From NCBI RefSeq assembly GCF_030816115.1, contig NZ_JAUSXQ010000001.1:2108001-2172000 (forward strand): a stretch of DNA of 64,000 nt, read 5' to 3'. The translations under genes and the position numbers were made by a program. Shown piece by piece: positions 1 to 9,168 of the stretch; position 1 is the stretch's first letter; the number at the start of each line of letters is the position of its first letter. The notes under the pieces were generated by a model. That model saw only the letters and a program-made list of their open reading frames with translations. It was not told the origin of the DNA and made no database searches. This stretch comes from Chryseobacterium sp. W4I1 (GTDB lineage: Bacteria; Bacteroidota; Bacteroidia; Flavobacteriales; Weeksellaceae).

Positions 1-1071
1 ATTAAATTTGCTATTATATATTTTTACAAATTGATTCAACATATTGTCTGCTTTCGATCTAAGATCTTCTATATACTTCTGATGATTATTTTCTAAATCC
101 AATTCTATTAAATCATTAAGCTTATCGATATTAAAACTATCATCCCATAGGGCAAATGATGGAATTTGCTCTGTAAGTATCCTTAATTTAGGTTCTATTT
201 CAACGCAGATTACTTTTTTCCCTAACAAGCCGGCAATTATTGCTCCATGATAACGTGCCGTAATAAATGTAGAAAATGAATTTAAAATTTTTATAAAATC
301 ATTAATCTCCATTGCTTCAGGATTCCAGACTATACTTTTATAATTTTGGATCCTTTTCATCCATTTTGGATCTTTATCTTTTGCGAATACAATAAATGTA
401 ACGTCAAGATGCGGATTTGAACTTACAAAATTAATCAGCTGATCCTGATAATCCGCAGGACTGTTCTTCCAGTCCCAGTCTCTTACAATAATTCCTATTT
501 TATTTGAGCCAATAGTCTGTGGGACATTTTGAACATATTTATGAAAATAGGACGAGAATACCACATCAGCTCCTAAAAATGATTTGATATTCCAATCATT
601 GCAATACCCAAAAGAAACCTGATCTCTGACTCCGGTAAAAAGTGAATCTTTTAATTGATTCTTTGCAAATTCTATAGCCTGAATATTATTATTAAAAGGA
701 CCTAATCCAAAACCCAGAAAAGCTTTTTCACTTTTAATTACAGCTTCATTATTAGGACTTATTTTCTGGAATACCTTTTTTAATATTTTAACAGGGTTAT
801 TGGAGATATTATTCTTCAGCTTAGTTCTCAAAGTAGATTTTTCTATAAAAGAAAAAAATTGCGTTCCACCACCATAAACTAACAGATCATCTTTTTGACC
901 ATTATTATATGAAGAATCATTTAAAAATTTTGAGACATAATTATTTTCAGATCCTATAAAATTCAGTGATCTGTTTTTGATATTGGCATGAATGAAATCT
1001 TCAAATACGATCATCAATAAATCATCACCAAAATTACTATCGCCATATGCTCCTTTTATTGATATATTCAT
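1..1071 (-). CDS. Polysaccharide pyruvyl transferase family protein (3' end cut by window)
   Basis: 357 codons are open from the ATG at 1071 to the window edge with no stop, so the C-terminus is missing. The family transfers pyruvate ketals to, or otherwise modifies, exopolysaccharide sugars in the cytoplasm. Visible hallmarks are the N-terminal GAYGDSNFGDDLL glycine-rich segment (about residues 7-19) and the late TARYHGAIIAGLLGKKV segment (about residue 270), followed by the acidic VEIEPKLR stretch. The start overlaps the stop of the flippase gene by 4 bases (ATGA), so the two are translationally coupled in the polysaccharide operon. The exact sugar acceptor cannot be read from sequence. Family assignment is firm; the pyruvylation activity itself is inferred. 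Confidence 0.85.
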   Translation of the reverse strand, partial: MNISIKGAYGDSNFGDDLLMIVFEDFIHANIKNRSLNFIGSENNYVSKFLNDSSYNNGQKDDLLVYGGGTQFFSFIEKSTLRTKLKNNISNNPVKILKKVFQKISPNNEAVIKSEKAFLGFGLGPFNNNIQAIEFAKNQLKDSLFTGVRDQVSFGYCNDWNIKSFLGADVVFSSYFHKYVQNVPQTIGSNKIGIIVRDWDWKNSPADYQDQLINFVSSNPHLDVTFIVFAKDKDPKWMKRIQNYKSIVWNPEAMEINDFIKILNSFSTFITARYHGAIIAGLLGKKVICVEIEPKLRILTEQIPSFALWDDSFNIDKLNDLIELDLENNHQKYIEDLRSKADNMLNQFVKIYNSKFN

Positions 1072-2381
1072 GAAATATAATATTTTATAAAATGATTTAT
1101 TACTATAATAATAACTAATACAGATGTAATTAAACAAAGTTTTTTAATTCTTATCTGTTTTTTTTCAGATTTTAATATATCCCAGAATCTAAGCACAAAC
1201 ATAAAATAGAATCCAAGTAGGAATGAAATCGAAATACCCTGTAATCCTAAAGATTGTATGAGAATTATACTACATATAATTGAAATAATTGCTCCTAATA
1301 AAGATGTAATTGTTATTTTTAATGTATTTTTTTCCTTCTGATATTTTAACCCTAGAAAACCAGCAATTGCATTGAATCCAACTCCTAAATATAAATAAGG
1401 CATGTATTGCCAAGATTCAAAATACTCTTTTGAAACCAGTATTTTAGTCATAAAAGGAGATATTACTCCTAGGATAAAAGCTAAGGTTATTTCAAACATG
1501 ATGAACTTTTCCAGCAATCTATTAAAAGTGGTATCATCTTTCTCCTTTAAAATCCTGTCTTGTAAAGGCAACAGTAAAACAGAATTGATCACTAAAAGCA
1601 AGGCTGGAAAACGGCTTGCTACGGCGTATAGCCCATTTCCTTCAGCACCCATATAATGCAGTATGATAAACTTACTTGCAGATGATATGGCCCACCAACT
1701 CATCAAATTAGGAATCAGAGGCAAAGAATAAGATGCCATTGATTTTATAAGCTTAGGATCCCAATATTCAAATTTGAAATACTGAATTATTTTTACTTTA
1801 TAAAAAATCATAATACATGCAACTGCATAAGCTACAATATTGGCAATAAAAACACCTTCAACATTTAATTTTAATAAATAGATGAAAATGATATTAAAAA
1901 CTACGATCAAAAAAGTAGTTAAGATTCCGTTTATCGCAAATTGTTTTGTATTCCCTTGCCCTCTTAAAATACTCTGTAATAAAGGCAGTAAACAATTGAG
2001 AAAAATCAGTATTATAAAATATCCCTGGTACTGAAAGCTATTAAAAAAGACATAAATTGAAAAACCGATGCAAAAAATAAGATAACCTATACACAATGTT
2101 ATGATTGAATTGGTCATAATTTTTGCCTTGTCGTTTTCACTGATATATTCTTTATCAATTAACCATCTGTACGTTGCATCAGAAATTTGTAATGAAACTA
2201 GTGGCGCAAAAAGACTTATTGTGGTAAGCAGTAAGTCATATTCTCCCAATTCTTTTTTGGTGAGGAAATAGGTGTAAAAAGGAACTAATAAAAATGAAAG
2301 AATCTTTGAACCAAAGCTTCCTATGGAATAGGTTAAAGTTTCTTTAAACATCTTCTTTTTAAGCACAGAAGATATATTCAT
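1068..2381 (-). CDS. Wzx-like oligosaccharide flippase / polysaccharide biosynthesis membrane protein
   Basis: 437 aa, almost entirely hydrophobic with about 12-14 predicted transmembrane segments and short charged loops. This is the architecture of MOP-superfamily lipid-linked oligosaccharide flippases, which move undecaprenyl-linked repeat units across the inner membrane. The N-terminus (MFKETLTYSIGSFGSKIL) has the amphipathic start typical of the family. The gene abuts the upstream wecB gene exactly (wecB stop at 2382-2384, this start at 2379-2381) and overlaps the pyruvyl transferase gene by 4 bp, so it is inside the capsule operon. Substrate specificity cannot be inferred from sequence. 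Confidence 0.87.
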   Translation of the reverse strand: MNISSVLKKKMFKETLTYSIGSFGSKILSFLLVPFYTYFLTKKELGEYDLLLTTISLFAPLVSLQISDATYRWLIDKEYISENDKAKIMTNSIITLCIGYLIFCIGFSIYVFFNSFQYQGYFIILIFLNCLLPLLQSILRGQGNTKQFAINGILTTFLIVVFNIIFIYLLKLNVEGVFIANIVAYAVACIMIFYKVKIIQYFKFEYWDPKLIKSMASYSLPLIPNLMSWWAISSASKFIILHYMGAEGNGLYAVASRFPALLLVINSVLLLPLQDRILKEKDDTTFNRLLEKFIMFEITLAFILGVISPFMTKILVSKEYFESWQYMPYLYLGVGFNAIAGFLGLKYQKEKNTLKITITSLLGAIISIICSIILIQSLGLQGISISFLLGFYFMFVLRFWDILKSEKKQIRIKKLCLITSVLVIIIVINHFIKYYIS

Positions 2382-3500
2382 TTATTTACTTTTTATAAAA
2401 TTCATAATGCGTTCACATGCTGTTCCGTCACCATAAGGATTATGCAATTCCCTCATAGATTGATAACGTACGGTATCATTTAACAAACTTTGCGCCTCTG
2501 AAACAATTTTATTTTTATCTGTACCTACCAGAATCACCGTACCTGCATCAACAGCCTCCGGCCTTTCTGTGGTATCACGCATCACCAATACTGGTTTTCC
2601 CAAGCTTGGAGCTTCCTCCTGTATACCTCCGGAATCAGTAATGATCATATAAGACTGGTTCATTAACCATACAAAAGCAGGATATGCCAAAGGCTCTATC
2701 AGTAGTACATTATCAATTTCAGATAAAATTTCATACACAGGGCCTTTTACATTGGGATTCAGATGTACCGGATAAATAATCTGAACATCTGAATTTTTGA
2801 GAGCTATCTCTTTTAATGCTTCGCAAATATTAATAAATCCCTGCCCATGATTTTCTCTTCTATGTCCTGTAACAAGTATAATTTTTTTGGACAGGTCTAC
2901 ACTTGTTCTAAGTGCTTCTATTTCCTTATTCTCTATATTTTCAACCTTTGCTGAACTATAGAACAATGCATCTATCACAGTATTTCCGGTAACCAATATA
3001 TTTTCTTCTTCGGTATTCTCTGCTAATAAGTTATGCTTTGATTGTTCTGTCGGGGCAAAATGATAATCAGCGATACGTCCCGCAACCTGGCGGTTAATTT
3101 CTTCCGGAAATGGAGATCTTTTGTCATGTGTTCTTAGTCCGGCTTCTACATGGCACACTTTGGCTCCAGAATAAAAACTTGCAATACTGGTCGCCATTGT
3201 TGTCGTTGTATCTCCATGTACATAAACATAATCGGGATTAAAATCTTCTAAAACAGATTTCATTCCAGTGATAATATCAGCCGTTAAATTATATAAGTTC
3301 TGACCGGGCTTCATTAAATTCAAATCATAATCTGGTTTGATATCAAAAAAACTTAAAACCTGATCTAACATCTCTCTATGCTGAGCTGTAACACAAACTT
3401 TAGTGTCGAATGATTCTTCTCTTTGAAATTCTTTTACCAAAGGAGCCATTTTAATAGCTTCTGGTCTGGTTCCAAAAACAATTAGATGTTTTTTCTTCAT
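2382..3500 (-). CDS. wecB: UDP-N-acetylglucosamine 2-epimerase (non-hydrolysing)
   Basis: Interconverts UDP-GlcNAc and UDP-ManNAc in the cytoplasm, feeding ManNAc or ManNAcA into surface polysaccharide. About 372 aa, normal for the family. Family motifs are present in order: [13 protein letters not shown] near the N-terminus, [16 protein letters not shown] (UDP-sugar site) and [11 protein letters not shown] (nucleotide site). I chose the ATG at 3500 because the longer frame (to 3512) would need a TTG start. It lies 20 bp downstream of the nucleotide-sugar dehydrogenase gene, which could oxidise its product, and directly upstream of the flippase gene. Confidence 0.93.
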   Translation of the reverse strand: MKKKHLIVFGTRPEAIKMAPLVKEFQREESFDTKVCVTAQHREMLDQVLSFFDIKPDYDLNLMKPGQNLYNLTADIITGMKSVLEDFNPDYVYVHGDTTTTMATSIASFYSGAKVCHVEAGLRTHDKRSPFPEEINRQVAGRIADYHFAPTEQSKHNLLAENTEEENILVTGNTVIDALFYSSAKVENIENKEIEALRTSVDLSKKIILVTGHRRENHGQGFINICEALKEIALKNSDVQIIYPVHLNPNVKGPVYEILSEIDNVLLIEPLAYPAFVWLMNQSYMIITDSGGIQEEAPSLGKPVLVMRDTTERPEAVDAGTVILVGTDKNKIVSEAQSLLNDTVRYQSMRELHNPYGDGTACERIMNFIKSK

Positions 3501-3520
3501 AATTTTAAGCAAACAAATAG

Positions 3521-4813
3521 TTATAATTTAGAATCACATTCTTTCAGGACTCCTTTTACGTCATAAATCACACCTCCTTCCTTCAGATAGTTTTTCAGAT
3601 CTATATTTGTGAATTCCTGATGTGCTACTGTCAAGATAACCGCATCAAACTTTTCATCCGGAATTTCATTGACAACATTCAGGTTATACTCATGTTTCAC
3701 TTCTTCAGGATTTGCCCAAGGATCGAAAGTAGTAACGTTTAAAGCATAATCCTCAAGACCATGGATCACATCCACGGCTTTGGTATTACGGACATCCGGG
3801 CAATTCTCTTTAAAGGTTATTCCCAAGTTTAAAACTCTGGCACCATTGATGGCTACCTTACGTTTAATCATTGTTTTTACCAACTGGGAAGCTACATACT
3901 GTCCCATGGAATCATTCAGACGGCGTCCTGCCAGTATAATTTCCGGATGATAACCGTTTTCCTGTGCTTTCTGGGCAAGGTAATAAGGATCTACTCCGAT
4001 ACAGTGTCCGCCCACCAATCCTGGTTTGAAGGGTAAAAAGTTCCATTTGGTACCTGCAGCTTCCAATACTGCATGGGTATCAATATCTAAAATATTAAAG
4101 ATTTTTGCCAGTTCATTAACGAAGGCAATATTAATGTCTCTCTGTGAATTCTCAATTACCTTGGCTGCTTCTGCTACCTTAATCGTAGGAGCCAAATGAG
4201 TACCTGCAATAATCACAGATTTATATAATTGATCTACTTTTTCACCAATTTCCGGTGTTGAACCTGAAGTCACCTTCAGGATCTTCTCTACGGTATGCTC
4301 TTTATCCCCCGGATTAATACGCTCCGGAGAGTATCCTGCAAAGAAATCTTCGTTGAATTTCAATCCTGACACTTTTTCAAGAACAGGAATACATTCTTCT
4401 TCAGTAGCACCTGGATATACAGTAGATTCGTAAATAACAATATCGCCTTTAGACAATACCTTACCTACAGTTTCTGAGGCTTTATAAAGGGGTGTAAGAT
4501 CAGGACGGTTATTTTTATCAACCGGAGTCGGAACTGTAATAACGTAAATGTTTGCATCCTGAATATTATTAATATCATAAGAGCAGTATAGTCCCTTTTC
4601 AGTATCGCTGCTTAAAGGATTATCCTGCAGCAGTACAGATTTTAAGATCTCATTTTCTACTTCCAGAGTACTGTCTACCCCTGTATTCAGTTCCTCAATT
4701 CTTTTCTTATTGATATCAAAACCTACAACCGGATATTGGGTTGCAAATAATCGGGCTAAAGGAAGACCTACATACCCTAATCCGATAACGGCAATTTTAT
4801 ATTGTTTTTCCAC
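3521..4813 (-). CDS. tviB: Nucleotide-sugar dehydrogenase (UDP-GlcNAc/UDP-ManNAc 6-dehydrogenase, TviB/WbpA type)
   Basis: 430 aa NAD-dependent four-electron dehydrogenase oxidising C6 of a UDP-N-acetylhexosamine to the uronic acid. The sequence shows the N-terminal Rossmann motif [10 protein letters not shown] (about residues 11-20), the VPTPVD turn, and the catalytic-Cys segment [13 protein letters not shown]. The C-terminal UDP-binding domain contains [17 protein letters not shown]. Placement beside a TviC/WbpP-like epimerase matches the Vi-antigen pair that makes UDP-GalNAcA. Placement beside wecB would also allow ManNAcA production, so the substrate is ambiguous. Gene symbol is by family resemblance only. 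Confidence 0.88.
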   Translation of the reverse strand: MEKQYKIAVIGLGYVGLPLARLFATQYPVVGFDINKKRIEELNTGVDSTLEVENEILKSVLLQDNPLSSDTEKGLYCSYDINNIQDANIYVITVPTPVDKNNRPDLTPLYKASETVGKVLSKGDIVIYESTVYPGATEEECIPVLEKVSGLKFNEDFFAGYSPERINPGDKEHTVEKILKVTSGSTPEIGEKVDQLYKSVIIAGTHLAPTIKVAEAAKVIENSQRDINIAFVNELAKIFNILDIDTHAVLEAAGTKWNFLPFKPGLVGGHCIGVDPYYLAQKAQENGYHPEIILAGRRLNDSMGQYVASQLVKTMIKRKVAINGARVLNLGITFKENCPDVRNTKAVDVIHGLEDYALNVTTFDPWANPEEVKHEYNLNVVNEIPDEKFDAVILTVAHQEFTNIDLKNYLKEGGVIYDVKGVLKECDSKL

Positions 4814-4834
4814 AAAGATTCAATTTAAAAATAT

Positions 4835-5803
4835 TTACTTTAAGTTTTCCCAGTACCAGCTAATGGCTTCTTGTAAACCTTTTTCTATAGTATGGCTTGG
4901 TTTATATCCTAATAATTTTTCTGCTTTTTCTACCGAGGCTAATGAATGCGGAATGTCTCCGACACGGTTCGGGCCGTGGATCGCATCAATGCCTGCAATT
5001 TCTCTGTCGAATTCACTTAAATATTTTTTAAGATACCCGATCAGATCATTTAGTGTCGTACGATCACCCACTGCTGTATTATAAACTGTATTAACTGCTT
5101 CAGGATTCTCAGTCAGCATAGCCAGCTCATTCATCTGAATGACATTATCTATGTAAGTGAAATCACGGGAATAATCTCCGGTCCCATTAATTTTCGGAGA
5201 TTCATGATTGATTAATTGCTTTATAAATAATGGGATTACGGCAGCATAAGCTCCGTTAGGATCCTGTCTTCGACCAAATACATTGAAATATCTCAAACCG
5301 ATACATTCCATCCCATAAGTTTTTCCAAAAACATCAGCATAAAGCTCATTGACATATTTGGTAATAGCATACGGTGATAGTGGCTTTCCGATAATATCTT
5401 CCACCTTTGGTAACGAGGCAGAGTCACCATAAGTTGATGATGAAGCAGCGTATACAAAACGTTTTACTTTCGCATCCCGTGCTGCAATCAGCATATTTAA
5501 AAATCCTGAAACATTCACATCATTGCTTGTAGCAGGATCTTTAATAGACCTAGGAACAGATCCTAAAGCGGCTTGATGCAGAATATAATCAACATTTTCC
5601 ACTGCTTTCTGGCAAGTCTCCAGATCACGAATATCTCCCTCAATCAGTTGATAATTTGGATTATTAAGGAAAGGCTCAATATTATGACGGTGCCCTGTTG
5701 CAAAATTATCCAGGCAAACTACATCGTGTCCTTTGTTTAAAAAGTATTCTGTCAAGTTGGAACCGATAAATCCTGCTCCCCCTGTTATTAAAATTTTATG
5801 CAT
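4835..5803 (-). CDS. tviC: UDP-GlcNAc(A) C4-epimerase, extended SDR family (TviC/WbpP type)
   Basis: 322 aa extended short-chain dehydrogenase. The NAD-binding GGAGFIGSN is at about residues 8-16, and the catalytic SPYAITKY (YxxxK) follows an AASSSTYGD segment. The substrate segment GLRYFNVFGRRQDPNGAYAAVIPLF and the LGYKPSHTIEKGL C-terminus match the WbpP/TviC branch of UDP-hexose 4-epimerases, which favours N-acetylated substrates. It sits between the Wzc kinase gene (2-bp gap) and the dehydrogenase gene, so it is cotranscribed with capsule export. The likely role is to make a GalNAc or GalNAcA donor for the repeat unit. Confidence 0.87.
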   Translation of the reverse strand: MHKILITGGAGFIGSNLTEYFLNKGHDVVCLDNFATGHRHNIEPFLNNPNYQLIEGDIRDLETCQKAVENVDYILHQAALGSVPRSIKDPATSNDVNVSGFLNMLIAARDAKVKRFVYAASSSTYGDSASLPKVEDIIGKPLSPYAITKYVNELYADVFGKTYGMECIGLRYFNVFGRRQDPNGAYAAVIPLFIKQLINHESPKINGTGDYSRDFTYIDNVIQMNELAMLTENPEAVNTVYNTAVGDRTTLNDLIGYLKKYLSEFDREIAGIDAIHGPNRVGDIPHSLASVEKAEKLLGYKPSHTIEKGLQEAISWYWENLK

Positions 5804-5805
5804 TT

Positions 5806-8142
5806 CTAAGATTTAAAGATTTTTTTCCACCAACTTTCTTTTGTGGCATTGCTGTAGCCATAACCATAACTGTAATTATACCCATATCCTCCTGCGCGTT
5901 TTGAAACATCATTAATAACAAATGATACATTAGAGAGTTTATTATCCCTTACCAGATCGTTAGCAAAATCCAATAGTATGTTTCTTGATACTCCTGATCT
6001 CACTACATATAAAGTCGCATCGGCAGTATCAGCAATACTAAGGGTATCTGAAACCAGCATCAGCGGAGCCGAGTCAATAATAATATAAGTATACTGAGAT
6101 GACATCTGCTCAATGAGTTTCTGGTACCTTCCATTAGAAAGTAGCTCCTGAGGATTTGGTGGAATTGCTCCTGCATAAATGACATCACAGAAAGGATTGG
6201 TAGTTGATGTATGAATAAGCTCTTCTACATTCACCGATTCATCATATAAAAATTCTGTAAGACCTTTTCTTTTGGTAGGTTCACTGTCATATCGCTGAAT
6301 TTGTGGATTACGGATATCTGATCCTATCAAAAGAGCTCTACCATTTTTATTCGCTAATGTAAGGGCAAGATTAACAGATACAAGAGTTTTCCCCTCTCCT
6401 TTTACTGAAGAGCTTACCATAATAACCTTGGCAGAATCTTTTACCGGCAAAACAAATTTAAGATTGGAAACAAGTACTCTGAATGCTTCTGCAAGTTCTG
6501 AAAAGTCATTTTTCTGTACCAAATGGTTTTCATTATCTTTAAGTGATGGTATATCCACAAGGACGCCCAAATTGGAACGCTCTTTAATATCATCTCTGCT
6601 GTAGATTTTATCATCCAGCATAAACAATAGATATAAAATGGCAAAAGGAATTAATATTCCAAGAAAAAAAGCTCCTAGAAAAATAATATCTTTTTTAGGG
6701 GATACCGGCGTATCTAATGTAAACGCAGGATTTACAATTTTAGCTTTCGGTACATCTACCGATAGATTAATTGCATTTTCTTCTCTTTTCTGCAATAAGA
6801 ATAAAAACAGCTGTTCTTTAAGATTTTGCTGTCGTTCAATTCCCCTGTATACTTTAGATTGTCCGGGAACCTTTTCTATCATAGAATTACTTGTTGTAAT
6901 CTGATTTTGCAATTGAGCAATTCCCGCTTTTACCGTTTCTTTTTGCTGACGGATGTTATCACGGATAATCTCCTTCAATGCACCGATTTCCCTGTTCATC
7001 TCTATGACAGCCGGGTTTTCATTGGTTGCCTGTTTTAAAGTCTTATTTCTAGTAATCAAAAGTGAATTATACTGAGAAATAGACTGTTCCAGCGATGGGT
7101 TCAGCCCAAGATTGGAAGGCATGAGCTGGTTGTTATTCTTTGAAGCTTCTGAAGTAAGGGAGTTTAAGAGATCAAGCTGAGTTTGCTGAAGAAGAAGTGA
7201 CTTTGTATTTTCACTAGTATTCTGAAGAGCTAGTTCTGCCTGTGCTTGTAAATCTACAATACGATTTCGGTTCTGGAAATCTTCCTTCTGGTTTTCTACC
7301 CCGGAAAGATCTTTAGTAATAACTTCCAATCTTTTATCGATAAACTCTTGGGTATTCTGAGCCTGTAAATTTTTGTCTCTCTGACCATCCAAATTATATT
7401 GTCTAGTCACCTCATTAAGAATAGCCTCCGACTTCTCAGGAAGGGATGCAATGAGGCTAATATCCATTAGCATCGCTTTTTCATCCGGTAAGTTTACCTC
7501 TATTGTTTTTTCCAGTTTCTTTACCTTCTCAATTGGATTCCAGAAAATAATTTTATATTTTGATCCAAAAGCAACAGAACGATTTCTTTGTAGTAATACC
7601 GTTCCAAATTCCAACTTTAAAGGAATATTAAATCTACCGGTAATTGTACTTCCCTGCTTCTCACTCGTAAGTGTAAACTGATCATCCTTTACATTGATAA
7701 CTTCATATTGAGACGATACAAATTTTTTATTATTGTAGGTTAATATTTTTGCAGTAATAGGAGCAATGGCAAACAGCTGTGAATCTTTAATATCTCCTGC
7801 ATTGAAGTATTCAACGTTAAGATTAAGATTTTTTACGACCTGCATAAGTATAGGCCGTGAGCTGACAACGGCAGCTTCACTTTTAAGTTCATCAGAATTG
7901 CCTAAACCGATCCCAAGATTATCGAGATCAGACAAAGCTGAGGAAAGATCCGTTTGCTTTTTATCAAACTTTAGTGTAGTCTTTGACTGATATTGAGGGA
8001 CAGTATATCTAAGATAAATATAAGCACCTATTACAAAAACCAAAATAGAGGCAATAAACCACGGCCATTTGTATAGGTATTTTGAGATGGCTTTTCTTAA
8101 ATCCAATTTCTCTTCCTTTGCCTGAAATTCTATCTGATGCAT
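5806..8142 (-). CDS. wzc: Polysaccharide co-polymerase / tyrosine autokinase (Wzc-like)
   Basis: 778 aa inner-membrane protein controlling chain length and export of capsule. The N-terminal Wzz-type region begins with a transmembrane helix at about residues 30-50 and carries a long coiled-coil periplasmic part. A second transmembrane helix (DIIFLGAFFLGILIPFAILY) lies at about 485-505. The cytoplasmic BY-kinase domain has Walker A SSSVKGEGKT (about 575-585) and a Walker A'/B-like IIIDSAPLM (about 685). The C-terminus is Tyr-rich (GGYGYNYSYGYGYSN), the usual autophosphorylation cluster. It is followed 3 bp later by the wza start on the upstream side, as in classical Wza-Wzc operons. No Wzb-type phosphatase is visible in the window. 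Confidence 0.92.
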   Translation of the reverse strand: MHQIEFQAKEEKLDLRKAISKYLYKWPWFIASILVFVIGAYIYLRYTVPQYQSKTTLKFDKKQTDLSSALSDLDNLGIGLGNSDELKSEAAVVSSRPILMQVVKNLNLNVEYFNAGDIKDSQLFAIAPITAKILTYNNKKFVSSQYEVINVKDDQFTLTSEKQGSTITGRFNIPLKLEFGTVLLQRNRSVAFGSKYKIIFWNPIEKVKKLEKTIEVNLPDEKAMLMDISLIASLPEKSEAILNEVTRQYNLDGQRDKNLQAQNTQEFIDKRLEVITKDLSGVENQKEDFQNRNRIVDLQAQAELALQNTSENTKSLLLQQTQLDLLNSLTSEASKNNNQLMPSNLGLNPSLEQSISQYNSLLITRNKTLKQATNENPAVIEMNREIGALKEIIRDNIRQQKETVKAGIAQLQNQITTSNSMIEKVPGQSKVYRGIERQQNLKEQLFLFLLQKREENAINLSVDVPKAKIVNPAFTLDTPVSPKKDIIFLGAFFLGILIPFAILYLLFMLDDKIYSRDDIKERSNLGVLVDIPSLKDNENHLVQKNDFSELAEAFRVLVSNLKFVLPVKDSAKVIMVSSSVKGEGKTLVSVNLALTLANKNGRALLIGSDIRNPQIQRYDSEPTKRKGLTEFLYDESVNVEELIHTSTTNPFCDVIYAGAIPPNPQELLSNGRYQKLIEQMSSQYTYIIIDSAPLMLVSDTLSIADTADATLYVVRSGVSRNILLDFANDLVRDNKLSNVSFVINDVSKRAGGYGYNYSYGYGYSNATKESWWKKIFKS

Positions 8143-8145
8143 ATT

Positions 8146-8937
8146 CTATTTTCTTGTTAAAGCAATAATAAGAGTACCTGCCGTTAATAATGCACCAATA
8201 ATCTGGAATGTAAGGGCCCTATTCGGATTAGTGTTTGCCAGAACCTGTTTATTTTGATCTGGCTGCACATATAGAATATCATTTTGCTTCATATAATAAT
8301 AAGGTGAATTTACAATATCTGATCTGGTAATATCTATATTAACAATCTGGTCAACCCCATCATCCCCTGTACGGATAAGTTTCACTTTCGTTCGGTCACC
8401 ATAATCTGTCATATCACCTGCGAGACCCAGTGCCTGAAAAATATTAATCTTTTGAGAAACACTTTCCTTTTGACCCGGATTCTTCACTTCCCCCAAAATA
8501 CTTACATTAAAGTTTTTCAGACTAATGGATACCATTGGATCTGTAAGATATTTTTTAAGACGGGTTTCCAGATCTTGCTTTAGTTGTACTTGAGTCATAC
8601 CTCTGGCGAATACATTTCCGATCACAGGAAAATAAATAAATCCTTCGTCATTTACTAAATATTCACTAGGCTGCGCATACTGATTGATTCCGGCACCTGT
8701 ATCATTTCCCACCTTATTTGCTGTATTAAGATTAAATGGTTTCACGGCAATTTCATCCAATGCAGAAACAAGAATCAGAAGAACATCACCTTCCTGGATA
8801 TGCAAACCTTGATACTTTGCTTTGGTCACTTCTTCTTCCATAGTGTTTTTTGACACATATATCATATTTTGCTTGGGTTTGCATGATAGTAAAGCAACTG
8901 ATAAAAGGATCAGATATGGAATAATAGATTTCTTCAT
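8146..8937 (-). CDS. wza: Polysaccharide export outer-membrane lipoprotein (Wza-like)
   Basis: 263 aa. A lipoprotein signal peptide (MKKSIIPYLILLSVALLSC, lipobox LLSC) precedes a Poly_export domain with YLVNDEGFIYFPVIGNV and the beta-grasp-like region ISILGEVKNPGQ (SLBB type). A C-terminal hydrophobic helix follows (FQIIGALLTAGTLIIALTRK), consistent with the alpha-helical outer-membrane pore of Wza. It precedes wzc by 3 bp in transcription order. It is the first gene of the main capsule operon, behind a 231-bp non-coding stretch (8938-9168) in which I found no clear promoter box. Confidence 0.9.
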   Translation of the reverse strand: MKKSIIPYLILLSVALLSCKPKQNMIYVSKNTMEEEVTKAKYQGLHIQEGDVLLILVSALDEIAVKPFNLNTANKVGNDTGAGINQYAQPSEYLVNDEGFIYFPVIGNVFARGMTQVQLKQDLETRLKKYLTDPMVSISLKNFNVSILGEVKNPGQKESVSQKINIFQALGLAGDMTDYGDRTKVKLIRTGDDGVDQIVNIDITRSDIVNSPYYYMKQNDILYVQPDQNKQVLANTNPNRALTFQIIGALLTAGTLIIALTRK

Positions 8938-9168
8938 ATGTTTTTTTAAAGTCTACTGAATTTAATGTTCGATTTATTACAGGTATAATAAAAGAACGGA
9001 ATACGTATATATTTATTTTAAAAACAAAGCTCACCAATCCGTGAGACATATTTAATATATTATACTAATTTTAGATTAATTCTTGTTGTAGCAATTTTCA
9101 TTCCGATTATAAATAAAATACTAATAATTGTTTATTTTTTTTTAAAATTCATCTTGTTCAATCTTATA

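Noticed and set aside
1402..1656. 84-codon plus-strand ORF in the flippase gene
   Set aside because: Antisense shadow of a hydrophobic gene; no start signal.
8938..9168. JUMPStart/ops-like element upstream of wza
   Set aside because: No ops core sequence found; only a weak 5-bp inverted repeat CTCAC/GTGAG.
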